From Pilaira anomala (taxonomy: Eukaryota; Mucoromycota; Mucoromycetes; Mucorales; Mucoraceae): DNA of 64,000 bases. The stretch covers positions 620,001 through 684,000 of the forward strand of contig JAIXMQ010000012.1 of the NCBI GenBank assembly GCA_025716855.1, in the 5' to 3' direction. The position numbers and the translations under genes are program-made. The notes under the pieces are model-generated. The model was not told the origin of the DNA. It saw nothing but the letters and a program-made list of their open reading frames with translations, and searched no databases. Of this stretch, positions 34,754-47,443 are shown piece after piece (position 1 is the stretch's first letter; every line of letters starts with the position of its first letter).

Positions 34754-37101
34754 TGAACGTAATGGTAAGACAGAAATGAAATTGTAAAAAGGTCTTTATG
34801 AATATAAACAATAGTTTATTGTTATCGTCTTTTTTTTTCTTTTCTTTTTTTTTTTTTTTTTTTTTTAAAAAGAAATAAACTAGAAATAGAAAAAATAAAT
34901 ATAAATTCCTTTTTTTATTTTCTCAAGGAGGTTGAACGAAATTTTCATTTCCAGAATCTACTTGTACAATTAGGTTAAAGGTTACCAAAAGCGTGTATAA
35001 TATATCGAATCGGCGAAACCATGTTTATTTTTATCGGGAACTAACTTCTTTGAATCTAATTACACATGGAAACTGTTTTCGTTTCTTTTTTATTATTATT
35101 ATTGTTATATTTTATATCTTGGAAACTCACTCGTAATATACATAAAAAAGAAACATTTCCAATGCAAGACAGTAATGTTTCATTATTTCTCAAGACTGTG
35201 CTTACACCTGACAAACAATCTTATTGTTTAAACATCCGCTTACCATTGCATTGCATAATACAGTTCATGTGCACAAGATCTAACACGTATCACATACCTT
35301 CTTGATAAAGCTATAGTATTTGATAAAAAAAAAGACTAGTTAGCGCTTTGACTAGCCAAGTACCTCTAGATAAAACGAATATATCTATTTTTTAGTTTAA
35401 TATAGCTTATATACATATACGTATTAAACATATTTGTAAATACTTTTTCCCTTTCTTTGAGTCATTATATTTGTAAAATGTAAAAGAAAAAAGAAAAAAA
35501 AAAGCCATACCTTCTTGATAAAACCATACGTATTAAGTCAATAAGATATTATTCACTAATCTTGTGGTGGGGTATCTTTTCCCCTCGGGACAGCGGAGCA
35601 GTTAGAATAGATGATTTAGAACCGAATATCTTCACTTCTCCCCGCTCTCTAAAAGGTTTTTTTTTTTTTTGATTTTTCCCCTCCTATTTTTTTTAGTTTC
35701 CAATAATAAATTGAAAGCGCCTGTTTCTCCTGACTGAAGAAGGAAAAGCCATGTTTTTGATAGTACTTACGTGTTTTACTGATTTTCTTGTTTTGTTAAA
35801 TAATAGTATATGTAATATATCACATTGGCCTTTTGTGTTTTTCAATAAGTTACATAATGATTTCTTCTATCATTTGACACATTTTGAATAATTACTGAAT
35901 ATTTTAAGACACAGTTAATGTGTTTCTTAATGCTTGTTGATTCGACCCTTTTTAAGGTTGAAGCATGCTTTATAAACATGACGTTTCTATTATGTACATT
36001 TAGTTTTTAATTACGAGTAGCCATATCACTATATTTTAGCCGGAGAACTTACCTTTTTTTCGGCTCATTCGTGTTTATTGTGGCAAAACTTATGTACAAA
36101 TATCAATTAAGTTTGACACTTTTTTTATGGTAAAATCAACTATCACTTACCTGATTTTCCCAAACAAATCGCCCTTTTTTTTAAAAAAAAAGAAAACAAT
36201 CCCTTTTAAAATTACTATTAAATTATGGCAGCAAAGACCCTAGACTATGCTACATAGCTACTAACCTTTGCTAGTTTTTTTTTTTTCTTTTTTGATAAAG
36301 AAAGGAGGTACAGTAACCTATATTTTTTTCTAATAGTGGGAAGAATATTTCAGCCAACCATATCATCTAAATAAGTTGAAAAAGGTATTTTAGGCTAAAA
36401 TCAGTCATTCCCGACCTTTTGGTTTTTTCGAAAATTATAAATGTAGATATATCTTAGCTAATGTAGTGTAGCCTAGGGTCTTACAATGGTAGTTAATTTC
36501 AAAAAGACTTAATTTCTTTTTAAAAAATTTTGTATGATCTGGAAGGTTCAATGGCTCACTTTTTTTTTTATGAAACAGGTTTTTTAACTTGTTGATTTGT
36601 TTTGACATATCTTTTTCCTACTCAGACAAAATCAGGTACGCTAAGCCCTTGAAGCTGTTACATTATTTATATAAGTAGAGTCATGCAGATGTGTATCGTT
36701 TTATTATTACACTTTGCTTTACTTTTCAGTTACTCTGTAAATATTAAACAACTTGTAACTGTCTGGCGCCTTTTTTTTAAATTTATAAAAAGTCGATTCT
36801 CTTTTTACAGCATGATACGCATAATATACCAAGAATAACGCGTAATTGTCGTAAGAAACTCTTGAGCCATGAGTGCTTTAAACTCTAATAAGGGATACAT
36901 AATACTTGTGTTCCAAACCATTACGAATCGACGTCACTATCATAGTTTTTTTTTTTAAAGTACAGTTTCGGAGTGCTTTTGGGGGTAGGAACGAGAAAAG
37001 AAAATTTTTTTTTGACATATATAAAAAAGAGGGAACTATTTTTCTTTTTGGTTTTTTTTTTTTTCCTTTTTTTCTTTCAAGTAAACTAATAATAAATTAA
37101 A
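34754..37101. other. Intergenic (2.3 kb) with foldback copy 3
   Basis: Upstream of the DIP2-like gene and of NDK. A 79-codon plus-strand frame from 35066 starts with a hydrophobic leader but shows no family motif afterwards. Foldback copy 3 is at 36129-36575. The last 100 bp before 37102 are a T/C-rich tract with TATATAAAA near 37016, the likely NDK core promoter. Nothing else is recognisable. Confidence 0.45.
36129..36575. repeat. Foldback element, copy 3 (degenerate)
   Basis: The left end ggtaaaatcaactatcactt at 36129 resembles the ends of copies 1 and 2. It continues through CCCTTTTAAAATTACTATTA, GACTATGCTACATAG, a TTGATAAAGAAAGGAG segment, TCAGCCAACCATATCATCT and CCCGACCTTTTGG. This is the same order as the left arm of copy 2. 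The right arm is short and eroded (GTGTAGCCTAGGGTCTTACAA, then TTAATTTCAAAAAGAC). It is a decayed, shorter member of the family. Confidence 0.6.
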
Positions 37102-37625
37102 ATGGAGCGTACTTATATCATGGTTAAGCCCGATGGCGTTGAGCGCGGTATCGTTGGTGAAATTATCAAGCGTTTCGAACAACGTGGTTTCCAACTCACT
37201 GCCCTTGAGTTGATCCACCCTTCCAAGGAACTCCTTGAAGAACATGTAAGTACAGTTTTTTTGTTGATAAAATAATAGAGAAACACGATTTTAACCATTC
37301 TATATGATAATAGTACTGTGACTTAAAGACCAAGGGTTTCTTCCCTTCTTTAATTGAATACATGTCTTCCGGTCCCGTTGTCGGTATGGTTTGGACTGGT
37401 AAGGATGCCGTCAAGACTGGTCGTAAGATGTTGGGTGAGACCAACCCTTTGAACAGTGCCCCTGGTACCATCCGTGGTGACTTCTGTATCGAAGTTGGAC
37501 GTAACATCTGTCACGGTTCCGATGCTGTTGAGTCTGCTGAGCGTGAGATCGCTTTGTGGTTCCCCCGTGGTGTTAAGACTGTTGCTCGTTCTCACTCCAT
37601 CCACTCTCTCTTCTACGAGAACTAA
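37102..37625 (+). CDS. Nucleoside diphosphate kinase
   Basis: Transfers the gamma phosphate of ATP to NDPs through a phospho-histidine. Two exons, 37102-37245 and 37314-37625, give 151 residues, the normal length. The start [16 protein letters not shown] is the canonical NDK N-terminus. The kinase signature NICHGSD holds the catalytic histidine, and [19 protein letters not shown] is the nucleotide-binding loop. One substitution is notable: the usual NIIHGSD has Cys in place of the second Ile. The C-terminus SIHSLFYEN matches the family's W-I-Y-E end. C-rich codon choice (CTC, ACC, GTC, CCC) is stronger than in the neighbours, which suggests high expression. It converges with RFC1, whose stop is 195 bp downstream. 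Confidence 0.97.
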
Positions 37626-37819
37626 ATTATTTAAACTACACTTTTTAAATAAAAAATCTATTTGTGCATTTTCATAAAAAAAAAAGGGAAACGAAAAAAT
37701 TTTCAGTTGTAGGAGGTTGAATTCATATTTATTGTCACCAACAAATTTCTATTGATTAACGTTTATTTTATTCCATTAATTTATTCAAGTTATACAATAT
37801 TATTTGACACACAAAACTT

Positions 37820-40800
37820 TTACTTTGTCTTTTGCTTTTTAGTTTTTTTGGCACCATTAGATCCTTCAGCTGATTTTCTCTTCTTGGATTCCTTTACATA
37901 CTTGATATTTTGGATGTCTACTTCAGGGTCATCTGCCATATCAGGTTCGTCCTCTGAGAACACCTCTGCAGTATCATCTTCTACAACTAGTGTGCCTTCC
38001 GCTTCCTCCTTTGGACCATTGGATGCCTTTTTGATAGGTTCTCCGCTAGATTGGAATAAGATAGGATGGTTCCTAGCATTATATCTAAAATAACAAATCA
38101 TAATTAAATATCCTTGTAATATTTAGAACTTGATATATCCTTTTAACTTACGTTCTTGTGAAAGCTGATTTGGTTTTTGTTGGTACTAAAGCAAGAGGTG
38201 CCTTTTCCTTTGGCGCAGTAAAAGTCAATTCACTAAGGATATCCAGATTTTCTCGTTCAAGGTAATAAGTATCCATATAATCAATTGTTTCATCTACATT
38301 ATCCTGTCATGATAATTTAGTCCCTTTTGACTCTATGAAACAATAACATAAAAAAAAAATTACCTGTGAAAGTGCACCAAAGATACGTGAATTTAATGTA
38401 GGGATATAGTTTTGACGAATTTCGAACTTGTCTCCAGAAGCCTTTAATCTCATACGTGTTTGAATATCAGCCAAAGCTCTTTGATATTTTCCTGCTTTTG
38501 AGTTTTGACCAAGCCATCTAAAATAAGAGTATGTAAGCATAGATATATATATATATATATATATATTATTTTCTTTAGAAAAAAAGAGGAAATCAACTTA
38601 CGAAGGGAAGTTGACTCTTGATGTTAAAGCACCTCTGACAAAAGAAGCAGGTCGCACGCAAGAAAAGATGGAATGAACAGGCATTAATGAGTATTGTTGA
38701 ACAGAGCTTAGAAATTGAAAGGTTAACAAAAGTTTAAAAACGAGCGTAACACTATAAATACCCATGAATCATGCTATCTACGAGATCACCATCTGCTATG
38801 GCATCAGCTGCTTGTGACATTAATTCCATTTCGTTACATGCTTCTTCTATTGGGTTTCCAGTAGGTGTACGGGCTCTTTCTGGTTTACATTTCAAATAAT
38901 TTTCCTAACATGTTTTTTTTTTCGTAATAAGTATAAAATACACTTGATGAATCATGTTATTACTTACTTGAATAATTAAATTAGCAAGTGTATAATCATG
39001 AAAGTAAATATTAGCTTTTTCGTTCAAGTTCTTTGATCTCCATGAATCCGCAGAAAACAATGCGCCTGGAATTTCGAATAAATTAAGAACTGTAAACTTT
39101 TGGTTGGTTTTACCACTATATATCATTTATCAGGTTCGTCATCATTGTTTTTTTTTATACATACATATATGTACATAATATTCTTAACTTACAGTTTTTT
39201 GGCTTGATCAAAGTTCAGTCCATCTTCATTTAATCGGTATGTAGAAAGAATATTGATAATTTGTCGAATATCATTATGAGTAGAAGATACTAATTCGTCT
39301 ACAGCGTTGGGTGTGATATTAAGTTTTTCTCTATAAATAAATCAGAGTAATAAGCAACAATGGATAATAAATATTTACACCGTTTTCTTACTTGAAAGCA
39401 ATTGAGAGAATACGAGAACGGATTTGAGCAGCAGGAGTTCTTCTATACTTTGCTTCATAACAGACTTTTAAAAGAGGGGCAACCTTTGGAGATCTTGAAT
39501 CATTACAAATACAAATGACAGGAATCTTACTCTTTTTAATCATGGAAGCTAATTCAGCAGCACCACCACGATCACCGCCAGACATACCATCGACTTCATC
39601 CATAATCAATACAACCTTCTTGCCTTGTAACATCTTGGGCTCAATATTTTTAGTATTTTTAGAGGCAGGTTGAAAGAATTCGGTCATAGTACGATTGTCC
39701 ATCATTTCGGAAATACTGGCCTCCAAAACCTTTTTACTACGTACATCACTTGCATTAAATTCAAGAGGTTCGTACCCATTACTTTTAGCAACGACACTGG
39801 CAGTAGTTGTTTTACCAATACCAGGAGGTCCACTAAGAAGGATAGAACGCCAATTACTCATATCATCTCCCTCACCTTCAAATCCTTTTGCATAGTTCTT
39901 TTGCCAATTAGCTAACCATTCATCAATCTTTTTAACGGTTTCCTTATTTCCAAGAATTTCTTGAACACGTGTTGGTTTGTATTTCTCTGTCCATGTTTGT
40001 GTAGCATTTGCATCACTTGAAATACTTTTTAAAATACATGTAAGTATAAATATCATTGTGTCTGTATAAGCTATATATACATTTACTTACGCAATATCAT
40101 TGACTGAATCAGAAGCTTTACCCTTTCCTTTGGGAGGAGCGGCAAATTCTTCTTTTTGAGGAGCAGAAGATTCAACAAGATTATAAAATCCATCCTCATC
40201 AAGAATTTTTGTACCAAGCGCTTTAGCTTTAGCCGTTTTCGATTCACCTGCATCTCTTCCCAAGAGTAAATAGTTAGTCTTGCCACTGATTGCACCAGTC
40301 ACTTTACCGCCATATCGCATCACAATATCTTTGGTTTGTTCTCTCGTTAATGTCTCGTATTGTCCAGAAATAACAAAGGTCTTGTTGGCTAAACAATTGT
40401 TTGCACCGACTGGCTCAGGACGACTGCCTAATGCTTTAGGCCCTTCTTTGTTTTTCATCATGGCGAAGTAATTGTTCTTCTTTTTAGGTTTCTCTTCTTC
40501 TACCTCTTCCATTGGTTCTACATCGGCAGGCTTTGCTTTGGCGGGCGTTGCTTTGGCGGGCGTTGCTTTGGCGGGCGTTGCTTTGGCGGGTGTTGCTTTG
40601 GCAGGTGTTGCTTTGGCGGGTGTTGCTTTGGCAGATGTTGCTTTGGCAGATGTTGCTTTGGCAGGTGTTGCTTTGGCGGGTGTTGCTTTGGCGGGTGTAG
40701 CTTTGGTAGATGTAACTTTGGGCTTTTCTGACAAATTATCACTCGATTCACCTCTTTTAAGCTTTTTTTGGGTTGGTGAAAAATCATCATCATCATCACC

Positions 40801-41508
40801 ATCTCCTGCACCTTCACCATCTGATTCAGAATCACTAATAATGAATGTATTTCTCTTTCTAGCAGGTAATTTTTTGTCTTCGACAACAGGTGCAGTTTCT
40901 TTTACGGTATCATCTTTTTTAGCAGACGTAGCGTTCTCTGCGACATCATCTTTTTTAGCAGGTGTAGCTTTCTTTGCAGTCGTTGAAGACTTGGATGAAC
41001 CAAAAAATGCTTTAGGGTCAACCCTATGTAATATAATTAATTCGTATTGTTCAATAAAATGTTGTCTATTCCACAGAAAGAAAAAAAAAAAAGTTTCTTA
41101 CTTCTTTTCAGCAGGAGCAAAGAACTTGGATTTACTACTGGTCTCTTGACTACGATACAAAAAAATATCAGTTATAAAAATTCGTATATGGTAACTATGC
41201 ATTTTCTTTACAAATCATCCTGGTTATCACTTTTGTTTGGCTCATCGACTAAAGATATATATATATATATATATATATATAAATCGTGTTGAATAAATAT
41301 CAGTTTTTTTTTTTGGGTCTATCTTATTACCTTTCTTTCTTTTAAGGGTTGCTGGCTTTTTGGCAACTGGTGTTTCGGTTGCTGGCTAAAGTAAAATATT
41401 CAATATATGGATCCAAGTTGAGAAGATAAAGAATGCTTTATGTTTTACCTTTTTAGAAGTTTTAGCGGCGTTTCCACCTTTACTTTGGAAATACTTTTCA
41501 ATTCCCAT
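37820..41508 (-). CDS. RFC1: Replication factor C subunit 1 (clamp-loader large subunit)
   Basis: RFC1 is the largest subunit of the pentameric ATPase that loads PCNA on DNA. Many short exons run from the ATG at 41508 (MGIEKYFQSKGGNAAK, an N-terminal PCNA-interaction-like IxxYF motif) to 37820. An acidic/basic linker precedes a 15-bp minisatellite coding TPAKA repeats. A BRCT domain follows (ANKTFVISGQYETLTRE to TNYLLLGRDAGESKTAKAKA). Next comes the AAA+ module, with WTEKYKPTRVQEILGNK, Walker A LLSGPPGIGKTTTASVVAK and Walker B VVLIMDEVDGM, the usual DEVDGM of RFC1. The C-terminal RFC1 domain includes QNYIPTLNSRIFGALSQ. The C-terminus is a nuclear-localisation-like KKTKKQKTK. The length is close to other fungal RFC1 proteins. 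Confidence 0.95.
40528..40725. repeat. 15-bp minisatellite inside RFC1
   Basis: About 13 head-to-tail copies of a gctttggcgggtgtt-like unit, with a few point variants such as GGCAGATGTT. On the coding minus strand they give Thr/Ser-Pro/Ala-Ala-Lys-Ala pentapeptides. The tract makes a lysine/alanine/proline-rich linker before the BRCT domain and is expected to vary in copy number between strains. Confidence 0.9.
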
Positions 41509-43432
41509 GTTGTTTGGTTGTATGAAAGAAAAAAAGTAAAAAAAAAAAAAAAAAACGCGAGTGGCAAAATTATTCGCCTTTCGCGTTATAACAATGTAGA
41601 AGTCACGGCAATGACACATGGTTTAAGACGCCGTTATAATAACCAACTTGAAACTGCCTTCATTTGAAATGGACGTTGGGAAGAACAGTAATGATTACAT
41701 TAAAAGCCTATACGTATATATTTTTTTAAAAAAAAAACGTAGGAAATATAATGATGTATCATTGCATTTAAAAGTACCCTATTAACATTTAAACAACTTG
41801 AACCTCTTTTTTTAGTGTTCAAATAATGGGTTAATGCGAGAGAAGAACGGTAATTTATTCTATCTACCAAACTTGAGGTTTTTTTTTTCTTTTTGATCTT
41901 TTAATCTATCAACTGCTCTAATATGCATTAATTATGAGCTTATTAAGTTTTTTTGTTGATTCTTTGTACAGCCTATATGCTTAAAACAAATGAAGCCAGA
42001 TATAGTTATATTTTTAGTCTTAATGATAGATACTTACTCATATTGTCGTGTATCTTCCTATTTGAGCTTTTTATTCCCCAAGAGGACTATTATTATACTC
42101 AAAATAAATTTGGGAAATTTGGAGGCGGCTATCAGGTAATAGTCTGATAATATCTTGTTTGAATAATATCATTAAAAAAGGCTTTTAATAAGATGTTTAA
42201 CAATGATAACTATTATCAATATTTTTCACATTACATAATCAGGAACTTGCTCTATTATTACAATTGCAGAAACTACCTCAAGCTTTTCTGCATCATGGCC
42301 CAATCAAATAAATGAAGCTGTTTAAATGCATTCATACCAAATCTTTCGAAAGTATATTTAGTCCACATTTATTGGGTACATTACAGATGAATCAATTGAT
42401 TTTTGTTCTAATATATATCTTCTAATCAGTCACTCTGTTTTAAAATTATCTCAATATGCATTGATTTTTAATTTTTATGATAATATTTAGTAATATGACC
42501 TTTACTATATCCTTATATTTGGTAGATATTATTTTAAGAAGATATTTTCACTCCTTCAAAATGATAATCCCGGAGCATTACTCTGCATCATATTAGCGAA
42601 TCTACCAAGATAAATCTCGGGTTTCTAGTTTTAAATCGTTTGTATACCCGAGAAGATATTTCTGGAAACCAAATCAAAATACTTATGTCTGAATATATAT
42701 GAATGAAAACCATTACAAAATTTATACCTATCTTTACATATGTATTACGGGCCTTCATAAAAAAAAAAACTGTGATCTTCCGTCATGATACATATACTCT
42801 TATACCACCTGTGCTAGTTTACGCCGCTCGAAAATATTAGTTATGAGGAACCTACTCCTTAAATTAACAAAGAGGCGGCTTTTATACACGCATCTTTCTT
42901 TTTGGACTTTTTATAATATTGTTTTAGTTCTCTTTCTTCAGCAAACTCAAAATACTCCATTATTATAGAGACTAAAATAAAGGCTACTTCTGAAACCACA
43001 TTTTTAATACTCTCAAAATCAATTTCATTCCTCCTCCTGCGTTTCAGTATCTAACTCCATAATTATTGTCTCCTTATAAAATATCTTGCTTATGTATTTT
43101 TCTTCCGTCTTCTTTCTAAATTCTAGCTGATCAACATTTTGCATTAACTTTATTTTGTTCCCTTGCATTTTGGCTTCTACAATAAACAATTTTTAGCACA
43201 TTTTTTTTTTGTTTTTCCTTTCTTCTTTCACCCCCACCCCCACTCCTATGCATATGTACACAAGAAATCTAATTAAATACATCTCCTTTTTTATAACACA
43301 TATGTATATAATTACTGTACCAGTTTTCTTAAATCCGTCAAGTATAAAAAGGCTTCTACTCTTTCCTATTTCTTTTTCTTAAACTAATAATTTACATTAT
43401 AAATCCGCCACAGACCTACAAACCTTCAAGTA
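41509..43432. other. Intergenic, first arm of an inverted duplication
   Basis: The stretch 41509-42539 is AT-rich with no recognisable gene. From about 42540 the sequence is an inverted, diverged copy of 45480-45720. For instance, GGGTTTCTAGTTTTAAATCG and the following CGTTTGTATACCCGAGAAGA match the reverse complement of 45610-45660. GCGCTCGAAAA-like text at 42825 (GTTTACGCCGCTCGAAAATA) matches the reverse complement of 45510-45535. It forms the upstream flank of the small secreted protein gene at 43433. Confidence 0.6.
43343..43350 (+). promoter_or_regulatory. TATA box of the secreted protein gene A
   Basis: TATAAAAA lies 90 bp before the ATG, followed by GGCTTCTACTCTTTCC and a CT-rich leader. 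The minus-strand copy of the gene has the same motif at the same distance (45257-45251), so the core promoter was duplicated with the gene. Confidence 0.65.
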
Positions 43433-43687
43433 ATGAAATTGACTCTTATCTTAAACGTTATTTTTGCCTCTGGATTGGTTTTGGCTCAATCAAAAACCCG
43501 TGGCCAAGGCTGTTATATTGAAAGAAAAGATGGTGTCATTATAGCGCAAGGAAGATGTGAAAAAGGCCTTATCTGCGCTGGTTTTGGACCAAATGAAAAT
43601 TTGAATAATGGTGGAGGAGCACATAGCACAAATTTTGATGTGTATCGTGGTGTATGTATTAACTTAAGTGATATTGAAACAGTTTAA
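43433..43687 (+). CDS. Small secreted cysteine-containing protein, copy A
   Basis: An intronless 84-residue protein. Residues 1-19 are a strong signal peptide (MKLTLILNVIFASGLVLAQ). The mature part of about 65 residues has four cysteines (GQGCY, GRCEKG, LICAG, GVCIN), a GGGAH turn and a conserved C-terminus SDIETV. The four cysteines are enough for two disulfides. It may be an effector-like or cell-wall small secreted protein, but no family is recognised. A second copy lies inverted at 44906-45160 with 14 amino-acid differences, all in the mature part. A TATA box sits 90 bp upstream. Confidence 0.75.
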   Translation: MKLTLILNVIFASGLVLAQSKTRGQGCYIERKDGVIIAQGRCEKGLICAGFGPNENLNNGGGAHSTNFDVYRGVCINLSDIETV

Positions 43688-44905
43688 GTTCATAAAATTT
43701 CATTGAAAATAAAGTTCATTTTAAACATTGAAAGCAATTTTTTTTTTTTATTCAAAAAAATGTGCAGCAATGTGTATTATCAATATCTTTAAAATCTTGT
43801 ATTACGCGGAAAGATCTGTAGTTGTTTATTCTAGTAACTATTCGCTAGAAGCATTTACCGATAAATCAATTAATTTGCTCCAATATAATATGTTTATTCG
43901 ACTTCTCTTTTTGAGAAGCGTCTTCATGGCTTTTCCCATTATAAGACAGTAGAGTAGTCCCAAGGAGAGGTTTATATAGCCATAGAATCATGCTCTGGCA
44001 TAATAATAATATCCTATAAATAAAAACTTATTGATGAACCACAAAATAAACATCAGTTGGTTGAGCTAAGATTATGCATATTTTTCTCTTTTTATGTTCA
44101 CATGTCTCTATAAGGTATATAATTTATAATTTCTAACAACAAAAGTATTTTAAGTTGTTTGATTCCATGTATAAAAAAAGGGGGGGGGTAATGAGCCTAC
44201 GGCAGCACAAAGTGATGAATAAGACAAAAGTATTTTTTATTCCAGCTATAGAAAATAATGTATGGTTTTATATTTAGTATTCGTGAGCAAGTTTCTGAGA
44301 TTGCTTATTAAAAAAAAAGCAATCTTACGACTCTCGTAAAATAATAGACACGCATAACTAAACAAAATACCTTCCTTCTAGTTTATATGGTGGATTGATT
44401 GATTTCAAGATCATAATCAAAAGTGCAAATTATTAATTGGACATAATAGAAGAAAAAATGATATGAATGTCGGTTTGTGTAAGAACTTGATAATTAGATT
44501 AACTAAGTTATATTCAAGGAAAAAAAAAAGGCGATGTGACACATATACAAATTTTCAGTTATCCTTGACAGCCCGGTATTTCAGTGAAGTAAGAAAATTA
44601 TAAAGCAATAACAAATATCTTCGTTACTATTTTCAATATTTTTTTAAACAATTACTAAACCTCTCCCGGTTAAATAAATAGAATCTGATAACACTCGTTA
44701 CATGTGAGCCCCCTGATTATGTAATGTGAAAAATATAGATAGTAGTTATCTATTGAAGATCTCATAGACGCGCCTCCTTGAACTATTAGAGAGTTAACAA
44801 CTATATATTTTTTCGCGTAAGTAAAGATGTTGTTTTAAATGAGAAAAATATGCTTTTCAATGCTTAAAATGAACTTTTTATTTTCAATAAAAATTTTATG
44901 AATTT
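43688..44905. other. Spacer between the two inverted secreted-protein genes
   Basis: The two genes are tail-to-tail here. The first 150 bp beyond each stop are recognisably homologous, with ATTGAAAATAAAGTTCATTTTAA matching the reverse complement near 44860. The segment 43740-44200 has a further, directly oriented degraded copy at about 46780-47490. No gene supported in the spacer. Confidence 0.55.
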
Positions 44906-45160
44906 TTAAACTGTTTCAATGTCACCCAAGTTAATACATACACCACGATACAAATCAAAATCAGTGTGATGTGCTCCACCCCCATTATTTAAAATTTCAT
45001 GTGGTCCAAAACCAGCGCAGATAAGACCTCGTTCACATCTTGCTTGTGATGTAATGACACCATCTTTTCTTTGAATAAAACAGCTTTGGCCACGGGTTCT
45101 TGATTGAGCTAAAACCAATCCAGAGGCAAAAATAACGTTTAAGATAAGAGTCAATTTCAT
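44906..45160 (-). CDS. Small secreted cysteine-containing protein, copy B
   Basis: An 84-residue intronless paralogue of the gene at 43433-43687, on the opposite strand. The signal peptide is identical at the protein level, with one synonymous base change. The four cysteines, GGGAH and DIETV are kept. Changed positions include GQSCF for GQGCY, VITSQARCERG for VIIAQGRCEKG and GPHEIL for GPNENL. By eye I count 14 replacement and 8 silent codon differences. The upstream TATA and CT-rich leader are also conserved. The function is unknown. Both copies look intact, so both may be expressed. Confidence 0.75.
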   Translation of the reverse strand: MKLTLILNVIFASGLVLAQSRTRGQSCFIQRKDGVITSQARCERGLICAGFGPHEILNNGGGAHHTDFDLYRGVCINLGDIETV

Positions 45161-45339
45161 TACTTTTAAGGTTTGTAGGTCTGTGGCGGATTTATAATGT
45201 AAATTATTATTAGTTTAAGAAAAAGAAATAGGGAAGAGTAGAAGCCCTTTTTTTATACTTGAGAAATCTGATGTTTGTAATGTGCGTGTGTATGGGAAAG
45301 CGGCGAAAGAAGAAATTAGAGAAACAAAACATAAATATG

Positions 45340-45375
<36 letters not shown>

Positions 45376-46730
45376 GATGTTTATTGCATACAAACTGTTT
45401 AATTGTAAAACGTTAACTGGTTCGAATCAAATAATGCCATAAAAAGCCCAAAATAAAAAGTGTATAAAAACGCGGTCTAAGTTTATTTAAAGAGTACCCA
45501 TGATATCCTCGAGCGGCGTTAACTAACGCAAATGGTAAAATGAGACGAAAGATCGCGTTTTTTTTTTTTTAGCCTCTGTATGCAAATATTATTTTGATGT
45601 GTAGTTTTAGAGAAATATCTTCTGCTGGGTATACAAACGATTTAAAAATCAAGAAAACGTGGGAGGGTTTATGTTAGCAGATTCGCTAAATGATGATGAA
45701 AAGTAAATACTCTGGGATCATCTCTTCTTACTGGAATAAAAATAGCTTAAAATAATATTTATAAAATATAGGATGTTTCAAATAACACAAATATTGTAAG
45801 AGAAGTGCTCAAAAATAAAATAAAAACATTTTTTTTTTTTTTGTTTGTCAGACCTATTATACAAATCACTGGAAACTGAAGAAACTATTTTTGGATTGAC
45901 CAATAAAAAGATTAATCGTTACCTGGAGAGTGTGCTTAAATATCTTCGGTAGTTTTTTTTTTAAAGAATAGTTCATTATTATTGTTTGTATTAACGGCAA
46001 AAAACTTTCTTTAAAACGTTACACTACATATAATTCAAATTACGAAGACCTTTTGACTAATTTACGTGTTTTTAATAGGAAAAAAAAAAAAAAAAAGAGA
46101 GAGAACTTTCTTCTGCATAGCGAAAACCAATAACGCGCCCAAATTTCACGGATATATGGAACAAAAGGATATATACACCGTTTAGCTTCTTTGTAGGAAA
46201 TAATTGCTGTTTCTACAAGATGCAAATATAATTTTAGGATGGTAAAAAATGCAATATCATACATAGTGATATATAATAAGAGGTTACCTAAAAAGTGTAT
46301 TTTTTTTTTTTTTTTGTAAATATTGAATATAATATAGACTGATAGTAAACTATCTGGGTTGGTTTCTCTTAAAACAAAAGTAATGTATATATACCAACTA
46401 TGTTTATGAGATATAATAGGTTGTCAGAGTGCTCTTGAATTAATGAGTGGTTTGAATGACAGTTCTCTTGAATTATTTAGTCTTCCTCGCGTATTAAAGC
46501 AACGAAAACAGTCGTACTTACATCATAGTTGTCTTTGTACACCACCTCTTAAGGAACATAAAGATCTAGTGGAGAATCCAATTTGGTACTACGAGCTACA
46601 GAATCTTGCAAAGGTATTTGAAGTAATAAGTGTTCTTGTTCAAGCTCGAAATCATTACAAAAATTGAGTGGATAATCAAGGACCAGTATTCTAATTCAAA
46701 AGGCAAGTGTCAATTTGAAAGCAAATCTTT

Positions 46731-46777
<47 letters not shown>

Positions 46778-47412
46778 GTACACAGAATGTGCAAGTAGTT
46801 ACCTATCAATATCTTTAAAATCTTTTCTTAAGCTGAAAAAAATCTGTAGCCGTTGTTTAACTACTCTAATAAGATTCAGTAGTATGTATTTATTATGTAG
46901 CCGTAACTATATTCATTTTACAACCAAAAAAAAAAAAGCATCGTTCGACTTGGGTTGCTATCAGTTGGCTATGGGTTACATTATTTATGGATGCATGTAT
47001 ATACACTTCTCTTGAAACAATTTGATTTTATTTATTTAATCTTTGATGCCTTTAATAGTTAAAGCCGTCTTAATGTATACGGTATTTGCTGGATGTAGTT
47101 ACCATACAATCAATCGTTTTTTTTTTCTTCTCCATTGTACGTTTTATTCGGTTTTTACTCTTTTTTTTTTTATTAGAAATATTTTTTTTTTTTCGTGAAT
47201 TTTCCCATTATGAAACAGTGAGTGGTCCCCAAGGAAAAGGTTCATAACAAGAGAATGATGCTCTGGCATAGTAATAATATAAATTACTAGAAATAAGCAC
47301 GTATTGATCGACCAGAAATAAAAATATTAACATATATGTCAATTCCTTGATGAGAGGTAATATTACAAGTATTTTTCTCTTTATGTTCATGTCTTTAAGG
47401 TGTATATTTTAA

Positions 47413-47443
<31 letters not shown>

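Noticed and set aside
35066..35305. 79-codon frame with a hydrophobic start, reminiscent of a cytochrome P450 anchor
   Set aside because: No P450 or other motif follows and there is no plausible downstream exon. The leader alone is not evidence.
40472..41149. Long plus-strand frame (225 codons) over the RFC1 minisatellite
   Set aside because: Antisense shadow of the TPAKA repeat. The BRCT and linker on the minus strand explain the region.
45418..45430. tRNA-like B-box sequence (GGTTCGAATCA)
   Set aside because: No A box at the right distance and no cloverleaf can be drawn around it.
46443..46667. 74-codon frame inside the duplicated stretch
   Set aside because: No repeat of it in the sister blocks and no motif, so it cannot be separated from chance.
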